Assembly: GCF_022346425.1 (NCBI RefSeq)
Contig: NZ_JAKRCW010000009.1
Location: forward strand, 32,124 to 96,123
Origin: Pseudoglutamicibacter albus
GTDB lineage: Bacteria; Actinomycetota; Actinomycetes; Actinomycetales; Micrococcaceae
Direction: 5' to 3'
Length of the DNA: 64,000 bases
Shown: positions 34,334-41,963 of the stretch, piece after piece
Position numbering within the stretch: the stretch's first letter is position 1
Layout: each line of letters starts with the position of its first letter
Notes under the pieces: generated by a model
What the model was told of the DNA's origin: nothing
The model's input: the letters and a program-made list of their open reading frames with translations, nothing else
Databases searched by the model: none
Translations under genes and position numbers: made by a program

Positions 34334-36475
34334 CTATTGGCGGGTCAACGCGTCCCAAATAAAGCTGTAGCTTCGGGCCGCAGTCCGGGCAGCGGACGCG
34401 TGGTCCACTGAACCTGAATGTCCGCCATCCACCTCCTCGTGGTACCAGGCGTTACGGTGGCCGAGCTCCTCCAATAACGCATAGAAGTGACGGGCCTGCA
34501 CCGGTCCCACACGGTCATCGGACGATGTAGTCCACACCAACAGTTCAGGCCACGTAACCTCAGCCTCGTTGTTGGCTGTATCAGCTAGCCGATGGGTAGC
34601 TGAAATATCGCGCAGATGCTCAACATCGCCAGGAACATCAGGGTCGCCGTATTCCGCGATCCACGAATGCCCCGCCGAAAGCTGCGTGTACCGCAACATG
34701 TCCAGTAGCGGGACGCCACACGATACCGCGCCGAACAGCTCCGGATACCGCACATACATGTTGCCCGCTAGCAGGCCACCATTCGAACCGCCGGCCATAC
34801 CCGTCAAAGCAGGTGAAGAAACACCACGCTTATGAAGATCACGCACCACAGCCGCCAGATCCTCATAGGCACGCGGACGATTCTCACGCAAAGCAGCCGC
34901 ATGCCAATCCGGGCCGTACTCGCCGCCACCACGAATATTCGCGACCACAAACGCCGGAGCCCGGCCCTCATCCGTGCGGCGCTCAAGCCAACCGCGCCCC
35001 ACCGCCGCGGAGTAACCCGGGGTACGGGACACACGGAAACCGCCATACGCGCTCACATACACCGGAGTCTTACCGTCCAGCGGCGCATCCTTCGGAGCGA
35101 CCAAGAAGTACGGGACCCGCGTCCCATCATCAGACACCGCGAAATGCTGCGAAACCTCGTGTGCGCTCGCATCGAAACGCTCCGGCGCAACGCCGATGAC
35201 CCGCCAGCCAGCGCCGCAACCACCATCGTTGCCGCTACCTTCGCCGCCACCAGCATTACCGGCGGTCGCGAGCGAACCCAGCTGCAGCGTCGGAGGCTGG
35301 AGGAAGCCTTGCGAAACCATCCAGACGTCGTCGCTGTTTTCCTGATCAAGTGGCCACATACTCACCGAAGACAACGCCGGCACACCAGGCAGCTCAGTCA
35401 CCTGCCAGTCGTTGCGCGGATCCAAACGCACTACCCGGGAAGCGACGTCCTTCATGATGAGAGCGAAGCCAAAGTTCTTGGTGAACCCCACGCCCTGAAC
35501 GGACTCGGACTGCTCCGGGACCAATACCGCACGCAAACCAGACCGCTGACCGGCCAGCCACTCGGTGGTCTTGACCACCAAAACCGTTCCGGCCGGGTAG
35601 CTCTGCCCGTGGACCTCCCACGTGCTCATCGGGCGGATAATCAACCAGTCCTCAAAGAAGCCAACGCTGGCATCCCCCGGGGCATCGATCTTCTGAACGC
35701 CCGCGGCGTCGCACATATCCACGTAGTTCGTGCCCGTGAAAAAGTCCTCCGAATCCCGGAACACCGTCTTCTCAAAACCCGGGGTCGTGTCCACGCCAGC
35801 GCCAGCCGAAACGTGGCTCGCGTCGATCTCGAACACAACCTCCGCATCCGCCAGATCCTGCCCGCGGCGCATGCGACGCACACAGCGCGCATAGGTCGAA
35901 CGCGTCACGTCGTCATCGCCAGTCACCGTGGAGACCAAGAACGAATCATCAAAACCCCAGCTCACGGACGTCTTCGCCAACGGCAGCTCCAAGCCGCCCT
36001 CCACGAACCCGCGATCCACCACATCGAACTCACGGACCACCACCGCGTCGCCACCGTCAGGGGAGAGCACCACCAACGCTCGCCGCGGCTGCCCGCCCGG
36101 CTTCGGCTCCCACGAGGCGCCACGCCACACCCAATTCACGCCCTCAGCGGCGCTGAGCTCATCAAGGTCCAGAAGCGTTTCCCACTGCGGATCCCCAGCA
36201 ACATAGGAATCCCAGTCCGTAGTGCGCCAGATCCCACGCGGATGCTCGGCGTCCTGCCAGAAGTTCGTGTGGAACTCACCGTGCTTGCTCACAGCAATGA
36301 GCCGGTCTTGGGCATCCATCGCCTCTTGGATCCGCGCCACCACCCGATCATGCTCATCAGAAGCAAGGTGCGCGTCGGTCGCTTCAGTGCGCTCCGCCGC
36401 CCAAGCGAGTGCCTCCTCACCACGAATCTCGTCCAAAAAAGAATGAATATGCGTCAGATCAGTCGGTTTAGTCAC
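34334..36475 (-). CDS. Prolyl oligopeptidase family serine peptidase (S9)
   Basis: A 713-residue cytoplasmic peptidase. The N-terminal two-thirds are a beta-propeller-like region. The C-terminal alpha/beta-hydrolase domain carries the catalytic Ser in GMAGGSNGGLLAGNMYVRYP, an Asp in TSSDDRVGPVQARHFYA, and the His in VDGGHSG. VYVSAYGGFRVSRTPGY and NIRGGGEYGPDWH form the usual approach to the active site. There is no signal peptide. A Gly-rich stretch (GNAGGGEGSGNDGGCGAG) is unusual. It is divergent from the FAD gene by only 36 nt. Confidence 0.92.
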   Translation of the reverse strand: MTKPTDLTHIHSFLDEIRGEEALAWAAERTEATDAHLASDEHDRVVARIQEAMDAQDRLIAVSKHGEFHTNFWQDAEHPRGIWRTTDWDSYVAGDPQWETLLDLDELSAAEGVNWVWRGASWEPKPGGQPRRALVVLSPDGGDAVVVREFDVVDRGFVEGGLELPLAKTSVSWGFDDSFLVSTVTGDDDVTRSTYARCVRRMRRGQDLADAEVVFEIDASHVSAGAGVDTTPGFEKTVFRDSEDFFTGTNYVDMCDAAGVQKIDAPGDASVGFFEDWLIIRPMSTWEVHGQSYPAGTVLVVKTTEWLAGQRSGLRAVLVPEQSESVQGVGFTKNFGFALIMKDVASRVVRLDPRNDWQVTELPGVPALSSVSMWPLDQENSDDVWMVSQGFLQPPTLQLGSLATAGNAGGGEGSGNDGGCGAGWRVIGVAPERFDASAHEVSQHFAVSDDGTRVPYFLVAPKDAPLDGKTPVYVSAYGGFRVSRTPGYSAAVGRGWLERRTDEGRAPAFVVANIRGGGEYGPDWHAAALRENRPRAYEDLAAVVRDLHKRGVSSPALTGMAGGSNGGLLAGNMYVRYPELFGAVSCGVPLLDMLRYTQLSAGHSWIAEYGDPDVPGDVEHLRDISATHRLADTANNEAEVTWPELLVWTTSSDDRVGPVQARHFYALLEELGHRNAWYHEEVDGGHSGSVDHASAARTAARSYSFIWDALTRQ

Positions 36476-36511
36476 AGCCTAAGAATACGTTGAAGTGATA
36501 GAGATAAATAC

Positions 36512-38548
36512 ATGGAACAAGCAACAGATCATGCTCAGGATGCAGGCCTTCTTCGCGTCGTCGTGATTGGCGCTGGCCCGCGTGGAACCTCGGTCGTGGA
36601 GCGGCTCGCGCTCGCCGCGGCAGGGCAGCAGGCGTGGGCGCCAGCTGATTTGTTGATTGAAGACGACGACGGTGGCGCCCTGGATGCGCGCCCGTTGCGT
36701 ATCGATGTGGTTGACCCGTACCCTGCCGGTTCTGGCAGGGTATGGGATCCGGGGCAGTCGCGGAACTTGTGGATGAACACGCCGTCGATGTTCCCCACGG
36801 TTGCGCCGGAACGTCCGGCTGGCGTGGGGCGGGCTGAGCATCCGGGGCTGAGCTTTGAGCAGTTCCGTCGTTCTGGTGGTGATGGTGCCGAGTTGAGCGA
36901 GGTTGAGCGGGCTGAGCTTGAGGCGTTGGGGCCTGGCAGTTTCCCTCCGCGCCCACTGTACGGCCGGTATTTGCAGCACGTGTGGGAGGGTGTCGCCGCG
37001 CAACTCGATGGTTTGGATCATGTGGATGGGCCGCATGTTCACGCTACGCTGGCGGTTTCGGTTGATCCGCACGTTGGTGGTGGTTACCGGGTCGTGTTGG
37101 GTTCGGGCCAGGTCTTGTATGCGGACCGTGTGGTTCTGGCTGTTGGGCACGTTCCTGCCCGGATTTCACCTGAGCAGGAAGCCGTGGGGTCGGCGTGCGC
37201 ATCGCATCCGGGCGCGCACTATGTTCCGCCGCATGTTTCCACTGACGTCGACTACAGCCAGCTCCCTGCCGGGCAGAACGTCCTGGTTCGAGGCATGGGC
37301 CTGAACTTTTTCGACCTCATGGCTGAAGTCACGTTGAGTCGTGGAGGCCGTTTCGAGGAGACCGGCGGCCCTGCAGGCCAAGCGCTGACATACATCCCCA
37401 GCGGCAAGGAACCCATCCTCATCGCCGGCTCGCGCCGCGGAACCCCGTACCGCGCCAAAGCGGCGATCCCAGCGTTCATCCCGCCGGGCATCGAACTCAA
37501 GTTCTTCACGTATGAGCGCATCGTTGAGGCCGCGGAGAAGGGCGCGACCGGCCGTCTGCCGGGCACCGTGGACTTTGAACGTCACGTGTGGCCGTTGCTG
37601 AACCGTGACGTGATCCGCACCTACTACAACGAGCTCGCTGCCGCGGCGCCCGAGATGTTCGAATCCACCCCATCTGTGTTCCTGGATGAGCTGGACGAGA
37701 TCCTTGCCGCCCCGACCGACATCGGCGATGAAGTGTGGGTCCTGAAACTCAAGGATGCGCTGGCTCGCGCGCTCCCAGACCGTGAACTGTTCGATATCCG
37801 CGCTTTGGCCCGTCCGTGGTCGGGGCACGGCGCGATCACCGCTGAAGCCTACCGCGCCGCAACCATCGAGATGTTGGAGGGCGATGTTGCCGCGGCATCC
37901 TTGGGTACGGGTTCGCCGTTGCACATGGCGATTGGCGCACTGCACGCAGGTCGCATGATCGTGAAGCGACTGATCGCGGAAGGCTACATCGACGAACGTT
38001 CCGTCGCCGCGCAGGTGCGCGGCTGGTTTGAGCCTCTCGTTGAGGGGTTGGCCTCGGGGCCACCTTTGGAGCGTATCGAGCAGATGGTCGCTCTGATGCG
38101 CGCCGGGATCGTTGAGGTTCTGGGCCCTGAGCCGTCCTACACCTACGATGCGGAGGCCCACTTGTTCCGCGCTGTGTCGCCGTGGGTGGGTGGCGCGGAG
38201 CCGGAGGCGACGTGGATGGTTGAGGCGATGATGCCGGCCAACCGTGTTGCGATCACGGATTCGCCGCTGTTGCGTTCGATGCTGGCATCGGGTCTGGCGC
38301 GTCCGCGTGTGCGCATCACCGATGATGGCGAGCAGGTTCCCGGCTCTGGTCTTGATGTTGAGGGCGCCGATCACCGTGTGGTCGGCACGAGTGGTGCCGC
38401 CGCCGATGGTGTGCACGTGATTGGTCTGCAGTTGTCCTCGGTGCAGTGGGGGACTGCGATCGCGGCTGAGGCCGGCGGTGATCCGCACGTGGGTGCCCGG
38501 ACGCTCGCGGATGCTGAGGCGATCGCCCGCTCCGTTTTGCTGGACTAG
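36512..38548 (+). CDS. FAD/NAD(P)-binding protein (HpyO-type)
   Basis: A 678-residue protein with an N-terminal dinucleotide-binding motif (VVVIGAGPRGTSVVERLA) and the family signature VDPYPAGSGRVWDPGQSRNLWMNT, split here as GSGRVWDP and LWMNTPS. A second nucleotide-binding stretch, VLVRGMGLNFFDLMAEVTL, is near residue 250. It belongs to the large FAD-NAD(P)-binding family found in actinobacteria, and its substrate is unknown. The gene ends 16 nt before attL of the genomic island, so the island inserted just past its 3' end without breaking it. Confidence 0.85.
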   Translation: MEQATDHAQDAGLLRVVVIGAGPRGTSVVERLALAAAGQQAWAPADLLIEDDDGGALDARPLRIDVVDPYPAGSGRVWDPGQSRNLWMNTPSMFPTVAPERPAGVGRAEHPGLSFEQFRRSGGDGAELSEVERAELEALGPGSFPPRPLYGRYLQHVWEGVAAQLDGLDHVDGPHVHATLAVSVDPHVGGGYRVVLGSGQVLYADRVVLAVGHVPARISPEQEAVGSACASHPGAHYVPPHVSTDVDYSQLPAGQNVLVRGMGLNFFDLMAEVTLSRGGRFEETGGPAGQALTYIPSGKEPILIAGSRRGTPYRAKAAIPAFIPPGIELKFFTYERIVEAAEKGATGRLPGTVDFERHVWPLLNRDVIRTYYNELAAAAPEMFESTPSVFLDELDEILAAPTDIGDEVWVLKLKDALARALPDRELFDIRALARPWSGHGAITAEAYRAATIEMLEGDVAAASLGTGSPLHMAIGALHAGRMIVKRLIAEGYIDERSVAAQVRGWFEPLVEGLASGPPLERIEQMVALMRAGIVEVLGPEPSYTYDAEAHLFRAVSPWVGGAEPEATWMVEAMMPANRVAITDSPLLRSMLASGLARPRVRITDDGEQVPGSGLDVEGADHRVVGTSGAAADGVHVIGLQLSSVQWGTAIAAEAGGDPHVGARTLADAEAIARSVLLD

Positions 38549-38564
38549 TCCCGCGGTTTAAAGC

Positions 38565-38618
38565 GGAAAACCCCGGAATCTCTACGATCCCGGGGTTAGG
38601 CCAGCGGAGGGTAAGGGA
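38565..38618. repeat. attL, copy of tRNA-Ser 3' end and terminator
   Basis: Identical over 54 bp to 45885-45938. It holds the hairpin AACCCCGG/CCGGGGTT and the last 14 nt of the tRNA gene, then diverges. The hairpin also provides a terminator for the FAD protein gene. Confidence 0.9.
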
Positions 38619-38671
38619 ATTTCACCCAAACCCCGTAAATACGCGGTAAAACAAGGGTCACGTGAACCGTA

Positions 38672-38690
38672 TGCCTAATCTGTGCCTAAT
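38672..38690 (+). repeat. Left arm-type repeat pair (TGCCTAAT x2)
   Basis: TGCCTAAT at 38672 and 38683, spaced 11 bp, about one helical turn. The same motif in the same spacing recurs near attR, as expected for integrase arm sites. Confidence 0.6.
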
Positions 38691-38735
38691 CATCTGCAGT
38701 TGTGGGAAAAATGCCTACCAAGAAAGAAGCGACAG

Positions 38736-39086
38736 ATGAGCACCTCAGGCACTGAGAAAACCGTTACGCACATGCTCAGCGAGTATCTGCACAACCTAGA
38801 GCTAACCCCCGGGCAAATAGACACGCTAACCAATAGCCCGCTATTCATCTTCCAGAATGAATCTCTAGATGCCCCCGGGTATTTCGAATTTGTAGGACCT
38901 CAGCAACATCATGGGGGCATACGCCTTGAAACACGGTGGAACAATCACGACGGTTTTACTGCCCGGGTCGAGCTCACTAACAGCTATGCGGCGTTCACTA
39001 GTGAAGGGCTAAGAGAGCTCGCGAAAACCATTACAGATTTTTCATGGCTCTTAGAAGCAATTGCAGGGCCTTTTGAGCGGGCATAG
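38736..39086 (+). CDS. Hypothetical protein in the island
   Basis: 116 codons from the ATG at 38736, with a weak purine-rich AAAGAAGCGA upstream. The protein is mildly acidic and soluble, with no signal peptide or membrane segment. It has an N-terminal helical part (VTHMLSEYLHNLELTPGQI) and a central beta-rich part. I recognise no family. It is the first gene inside attL, so it may be a cargo or accessory gene of the element. Confidence 0.5.
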   Translation: MSTSGTEKTVTHMLSEYLHNLELTPGQIDTLTNSPLFIFQNESLDAPGYFEFVGPQQHHGGIRLETRWNNHDGFTARVELTNSYAAFTSEGLRELAKTITDFSWLLEAIAGPFERA

Positions 39087-39534
39087 GTCAACGCCTGTAG
39101 CCCCGGCCTCTATAGCTAAGGCGCTCGCTAGATATGGGATAGGGGCCTGTAAAGCCTTCTGAAGCTCATGACCTCTTAACTTATCTATAGCCCCATTTAA
39201 TGGCGTTATAAGGCTGTTATCGGGGGTTCTCTTATGACCTTTAACGTTTGAGGCGCTTAGCGACATAGCCGCCCCTAACAGAAAAACGGCCGGGGAGATA
39301 TCGCAATGCCGGCGGGGGCGACTAGCTCACGGCGTGGGACGGGGTACCCCGTGGGGTTGTCCTGTGGGGTTCTGAACGGCTCGTGATCGTGTCCAGGTGT
39401 CCAGTGTTTTCTTGTGACGCGTAACAGCGTTAGGCGCTCGCCGTGAGGTTGAGGCACTGCCTGCCTGCAGACACGGAAAGACCCGGCCTAAGGTTTCTTG
39501 TGTGTTCCTTAGCGCCGGGCCTTCCCGTTAGTGG
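39087..39534. other. Island segment without a convincing gene
   Basis: About 450 bp of mixed composition. Small open frames exist on the minus strand (39051-39266, 71 codons; 39275-39457, 60 codons) but lack a ribosome-binding site or known family. A GTTTAGACGGTTCAGACG-type repeat marks the end of the following gene. Probably degraded element DNA. Confidence 0.4.
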
Positions 39535-39837
39535 TTATGCAGTTGTGAAGAGCGCTTCATCTTCGGCCGTGGTCGACGGTTTAGACGGTTCAGACGGTTT
39601 AGACATGAGCCCCTCCGCTTTCCATGCCCTGAGAAAGTCTTGCCGAAAATAGCCGCGTATATCGTTCAGTTTGCCGGGCCGTATCTTGTACTGCTCTAAC
39701 ATCCTCCCTAATCGTTGAGGGTTGAGCTTGAAACCTATGCGGTTACCTTCGCCCCAAGCGTCAGGTTCTGCTCTGACTAGTTCAGATATCAACTTGCCTG
39801 TTGGGATGAACGGTTGATTTGTTATGTGTCGGGACAT
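39535..39837 (-). CDS. Short protein with DUF3631-like C-terminal segment
   Basis: 100 codons. The centre (GFKLNPQRLGRMLEQYKIRP, then RGYFRQDFLRAWKAEG) resembles the C-terminal end of DUF3631 proteins, which are fused to phage or plasmid primase-helicases. The full enzyme is several hundred residues long, so this is either a fragment or a small stand-alone version. The tail is low-complexity (SKPSEPSKPSTT). The start codon lies inside the 23-bp repeat shared with 34116-34138. It supports a phage- or plasmid-derived origin for the left part of the island. Confidence 0.5.
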   Translation of the reverse strand: MSRHITNQPFIPTGKLISELVRAEPDAWGEGNRIGFKLNPQRLGRMLEQYKIRPGKLNDIRGYFRQDFLRAWKAEGLMSKPSEPSKPSTTAEDEALFTTA

Positions 39838-40196
39838 CGTTCCGCTTTTTGGGTGCGGCCAAGGCGGCCGGACAACGTACCTGCAGACTGGCGGTTCCCG
39901 GTGTTCCCGGGGCTATTTTGCTGTCGCTGAGGCTGCTGTTCACCGTTATAGCTATACGGTTCGTGGCAGGCTGGACAGCTAGTTTCTGTGCCGCCCCGTG
40001 CCTCGACGTGGATAACGTCGGGGGACCGGTCGGGTCTTGCGGTGCGGTGAACGATGTCGTGACACATGGGCGAAGGATGTCGTGAGACATGGTTGGAAGG
40101 GTGTCGTGAGAGATCTGTGGGTGGGTTGGGGCGGTTAGGGGTGAACGATGTCGTGAAACCAAACACTTGAATCAGAGTGCCCGCCCGTTAGTTTCA
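39838..40196. other. Gene-poor spacer with iteron-like array
   Basis: About 360 bp between the DUF3631-like gene and the broken oxygenase gene. Overlapping frames on both strands exist, but all run through the TGTCGTGA repeats and none has a clear start or family. I regard the segment as non-coding, perhaps an old replication or control region. Confidence 0.45.
40055..40158 (+). repeat. Iteron-like TGTCGTGANA array
   Basis: TGTCGTGACA at 40055, TGTCGTGAGA at 40078 and 40102, and TGTCGTGAAA at 40149, at steps of 23, 24 and 47 bp, about two helical turns or multiples. Flanking bases (GATG-, -CATGG) are also partly shared. A related dyad TGTCGGGACA is at 39828-39837. Confidence 0.65.
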
Positions 40197-40792
40197 TTAG
40201 CGCGTAGGTTCCAGGAAATGGAGGGACGACTGCAGATCTGCCGTCCAGTTTTCAGCAACCAAGTGCGTTCCGTATGACTCATCCCAGGTTGTGTGCAAGA
40301 AAAATACAGTTGCGGATACTCGACCGTCGAAGACATCATCATGTCTACGCAGATAGTGTCCTGGGCGGTATCTTGCGATTTAAGCGGCTTTGTATTCAAT
40401 ATCTCTGATCCCCGTGGTCTTTTGCATAGCTCCAACTACCGGTTTGGAACGTAAACCAGCTAAGAACCGCGGAGTCCAAAAGCTTCCGGGTCCGGTTTTC
40501 GCAGAATTTCCGATAATGAAAACCGAAGCTGCGGGTCGTGATCGTTGAACGACTGTGGGTCTATTGAGCTAACCTCTGTACCTTTCTGAATCCAAGCCGC
40601 CGCACCCCACCTGCCGTCAGCCGCCATATCCTGACTGATTTGTCTCCAATCCATACTCTCGGGTAGAGAAGCGTGCCCTACTAAAGAGTCGGGTTCGAGA
40701 ACCTTCTTTACATTGCTCATGAATCCATCACTTGAAAAGTGTTGTATTACTGAGTTCTTCAAACTCAACCCTGAGGTTCTGTTAGTAAACAT
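40197..40792 (-). pseudogene. Broken 2-oxoglutarate/Fe(II) oxygenase gene
   Basis: The first frame (ATG at 40792, GGGGA ribosome-binding site, to a stop at 40460) encodes 110 residues without a domain match by eye. Continuing in another frame after a shift near 40460, and past a TAA near 40376, the sequence reads ARYRPGHYLRRHDDVF, then ATVFFLHTTWDESYGTHL. This is the prolyl-4-hydroxylase-like pattern with the HxD iron ligands, a strand and the TW...GTHL region. The second His and the Arg of the family are missing before a stop at 40197-40199. I infer a decayed, 3'-truncated oxygenase gene. Alternatively the 110-residue frame is its own protein. Confidence 0.55.
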
Positions 40793-40805
40793 ATTTTCCC
40801 CTTGC

Positions 40806-40821
40806 TGTGACATAGATCACA
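40806..40821. promoter_or_regulatory. Perfect Crp/GlxR-type palindrome
   Basis: TGTGA-CATAGA-TCACA matches the Crp/GlxR consensus TGTGA-N6-TCACA exactly. It lies between the divergent oxygenase remnant and the peptide gene, 38 nt before the peptide start codon. Confidence 0.65.
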
Positions 40822-40858
40822 TGTTAGCCTATTTGGAGACTGGAAGGAGGTGACAACC

Positions 40859-40933
40859 GTGGCTGTTGATATTGAATTTGAAATTGAAGAAAACGAAACC
40901 GACGGTGCCGAAATGATTGTGCATCGCTGCTAA
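40859..40933 (+). CDS. Candidate precursor peptide (24 aa)
   Basis: A GTG-started frame of 24 codons, preceded at 6 nt by the very strong ribosome-binding site AAGGAGGTGA (40844-40853). The peptide starts MAVDIEFEIEENETDG and ends AEMIVHRC: acidic, then hydrophobic, then a basic residue and a C-terminal Cys. It is too short for a normal gene prediction but has the best Shine-Dalgarno sequence in the island and sits directly before an MccB/ThiF-like gene. Peptides at this position are the substrates of such enzymes. Unlike microcin C precursors, it ends in Cys rather than Asn. No homologue is known to me; the assignment rests on context. Confidence 0.6.
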   Translation: MAVDIEFEIEENETDGAEMIVHRC

Positions 40934-40947
40934 GAATGCTGTCAGCG

Positions 40948-41005
40948 CGCTGATGGACTCAGGTTGACGCAACTCTCCTGAGTCCATCAGCGAACTCAGG
41001 AGAGT
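40948..41005 (+). promoter_or_regulatory. Two mutually exclusive hairpins before the MccB-like gene
   Basis: Hairpin A pairs 40948-40963 with 40977-40992 (16 perfect bp, 13-nt loop). Hairpin B pairs 40972-40983 with 40994-41005 (12 perfect bp, 10-nt loop). They share 40977-40983, so only one can form. The 3' arm of hairpin B contains AGGAG (40998-41002), the ribosome-binding site of the next gene, and is followed by TTTATT. B should therefore hide the site or act as an attenuator, and A should expose it. Confidence 0.7.
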
Positions 41006-41009
41006 TTAT

Positions 41010-41963
41010 TTGAAGGTTCAGACATCACAAGCATGGTCGCTTGAAAAATCTGATCAAAGTCTCGTTGCACGATCCGAGATCATCACGTTAACGTTTAGAG
41101 GTGTCGGAGCAACAGAGTTACCGGCGGATTTGTTCACTGGTGTGCCTCTGGATGCTTCTTTGCTACCCAACAACCTCTATCAAGAGCTTAAGTCTCGAAA
41201 TATCATCGTTAATGCTGAATATGGCCAAGCTGCTTCTGAACGATTTTCCCGGCAGCACGATTATCTGGTGACATTGGGCGCAGACCCTAATCTCGGGCAC
41301 TTGAAGATCACCGAGGCTCGTGTGGGCATTATCGGTGTTGGGGCTTTGGGAAGTTGTGCCTTACAAGCGTTTGTTGGTGCCGGAGTGCAGAAATTTACAT
41401 TAATCGACCCAGATGTTGTCTGCCCATCTAACATGAATAGACAGTACATCTACGGTTCAGGTGATATTGGGCGACCCAAGGTGGATGTCGCAAAGCAGTG
41501 GGTAGTTGATCGAGCGATACGGCCTGAAATAACGACGCATTTCTGCTCATTTCATGACTTAAATGCGGAGGTGTTTTTCCATGAAGTGGATTTCGTGGTG
41601 GCGACCTTTGATGGTCCAAGTATGAATTCGGTTTTAAGCTGTCTCTGTCAGGCTTGGGACAACAGGGTCGCCAGCGTATTCGGCGCGACAGGCTTCAATA
41701 CCACTGTGATCAGTCCTGTCTTCATGCCTGGTCGTAGCAGGTCCCCAGAAGAATGTATTTTGCTAAGTGAAATGGGTGGTGTTCGCGAACCTATCCGCGC
41801 ATCCTGGGGTCCAATAAGTCTTTACAATTCAGCCCTTCTCGCAGAGCAAGCACTCCTGCATTTATTAGGACTCTCAGATGAAGTCAATTACACATCATTC
41901 CACAAAACGTTGAGAAGACGTGGAGTAGTGTCCATCCAAACTACTGAGTCTCTGAGGTTCTAG
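41010..41963 (+). CDS. MccB/ThiF-like adenylating enzyme (E1 superfamily)
   Basis: A 317-residue protein from a TTG at 41010 (AGGAG 7 nt upstream). Residues 1-90 may be a peptide-binding domain as in MccB. The E1 core follows: RFSRQHDYLVTLGADP, the nucleotide loop VGIIGVGALGSCALQ, the acidic strand LIDPDVVCPSNMNRQYIYG with the adenylation Arg, RPKVDVAKQ, and VATFDGPS. No CxxC zinc pairs are present, as in MccB. MccB adenylates the C-terminus of a small peptide in microcin C synthesis; here the likely substrate is the 24-residue peptide upstream. The stop codon overlaps the next start (TAGTG). Confidence 0.8.
   Translation: MKVQTSQAWSLEKSDQSLVARSEIITLTFRGVGATELPADLFTGVPLDASLLPNNLYQELKSRNIIVNAEYGQAASERFSRQHDYLVTLGADPNLGHLKITEARVGIIGVGALGSCALQAFVGAGVQKFTLIDPDVVCPSNMNRQYIYGSGDIGRPKVDVAKQWVVDRAIRPEITTHFCSFHDLNAEVFFHEVDFVVATFDGPSMNSVLSCLCQAWDNRVASVFGATGFNTTVISPVFMPGRSRSPEECILLSEMGGVREPIRASWGPISLYNSALLAEQALLHLLGLSDEVNYTSFHKTLRRRGVVSIQTTESLRF

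Noticed and set aside
38605..38618. A second tRNA-Ser gene at attL
   Set aside because: Only the last 14 nt of the tRNA are present; it is the att copy, not a tRNA gene.
40055..40158. CRISPR-like repeats
   Set aside because: Only a 10-bp core is shared and the intervening sequence is partly similar, so iterons or operators fit better.
39782..40166. Overlapping minus-strand frames of 114 and 126 codons
   Set aside because: They run through the iteron repeats, have no ribosome-binding site and are of low-complexity composition.
40172..40435. An 87-codon minus-strand protein
   Set aside because: The other frame of the same strand shows the 2OG-oxygenase pattern, so this frame is probably a by-product of the decayed gene.
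41010..41963. MoeB/ThiF sulfur-carrier activating enzyme of cofactor synthesis
   Set aside because: No ThiS/MoaD-like partner ending in Gly-Gly is nearby, and the CxxC zinc pairs usual in MoeB/ThiF are missing.
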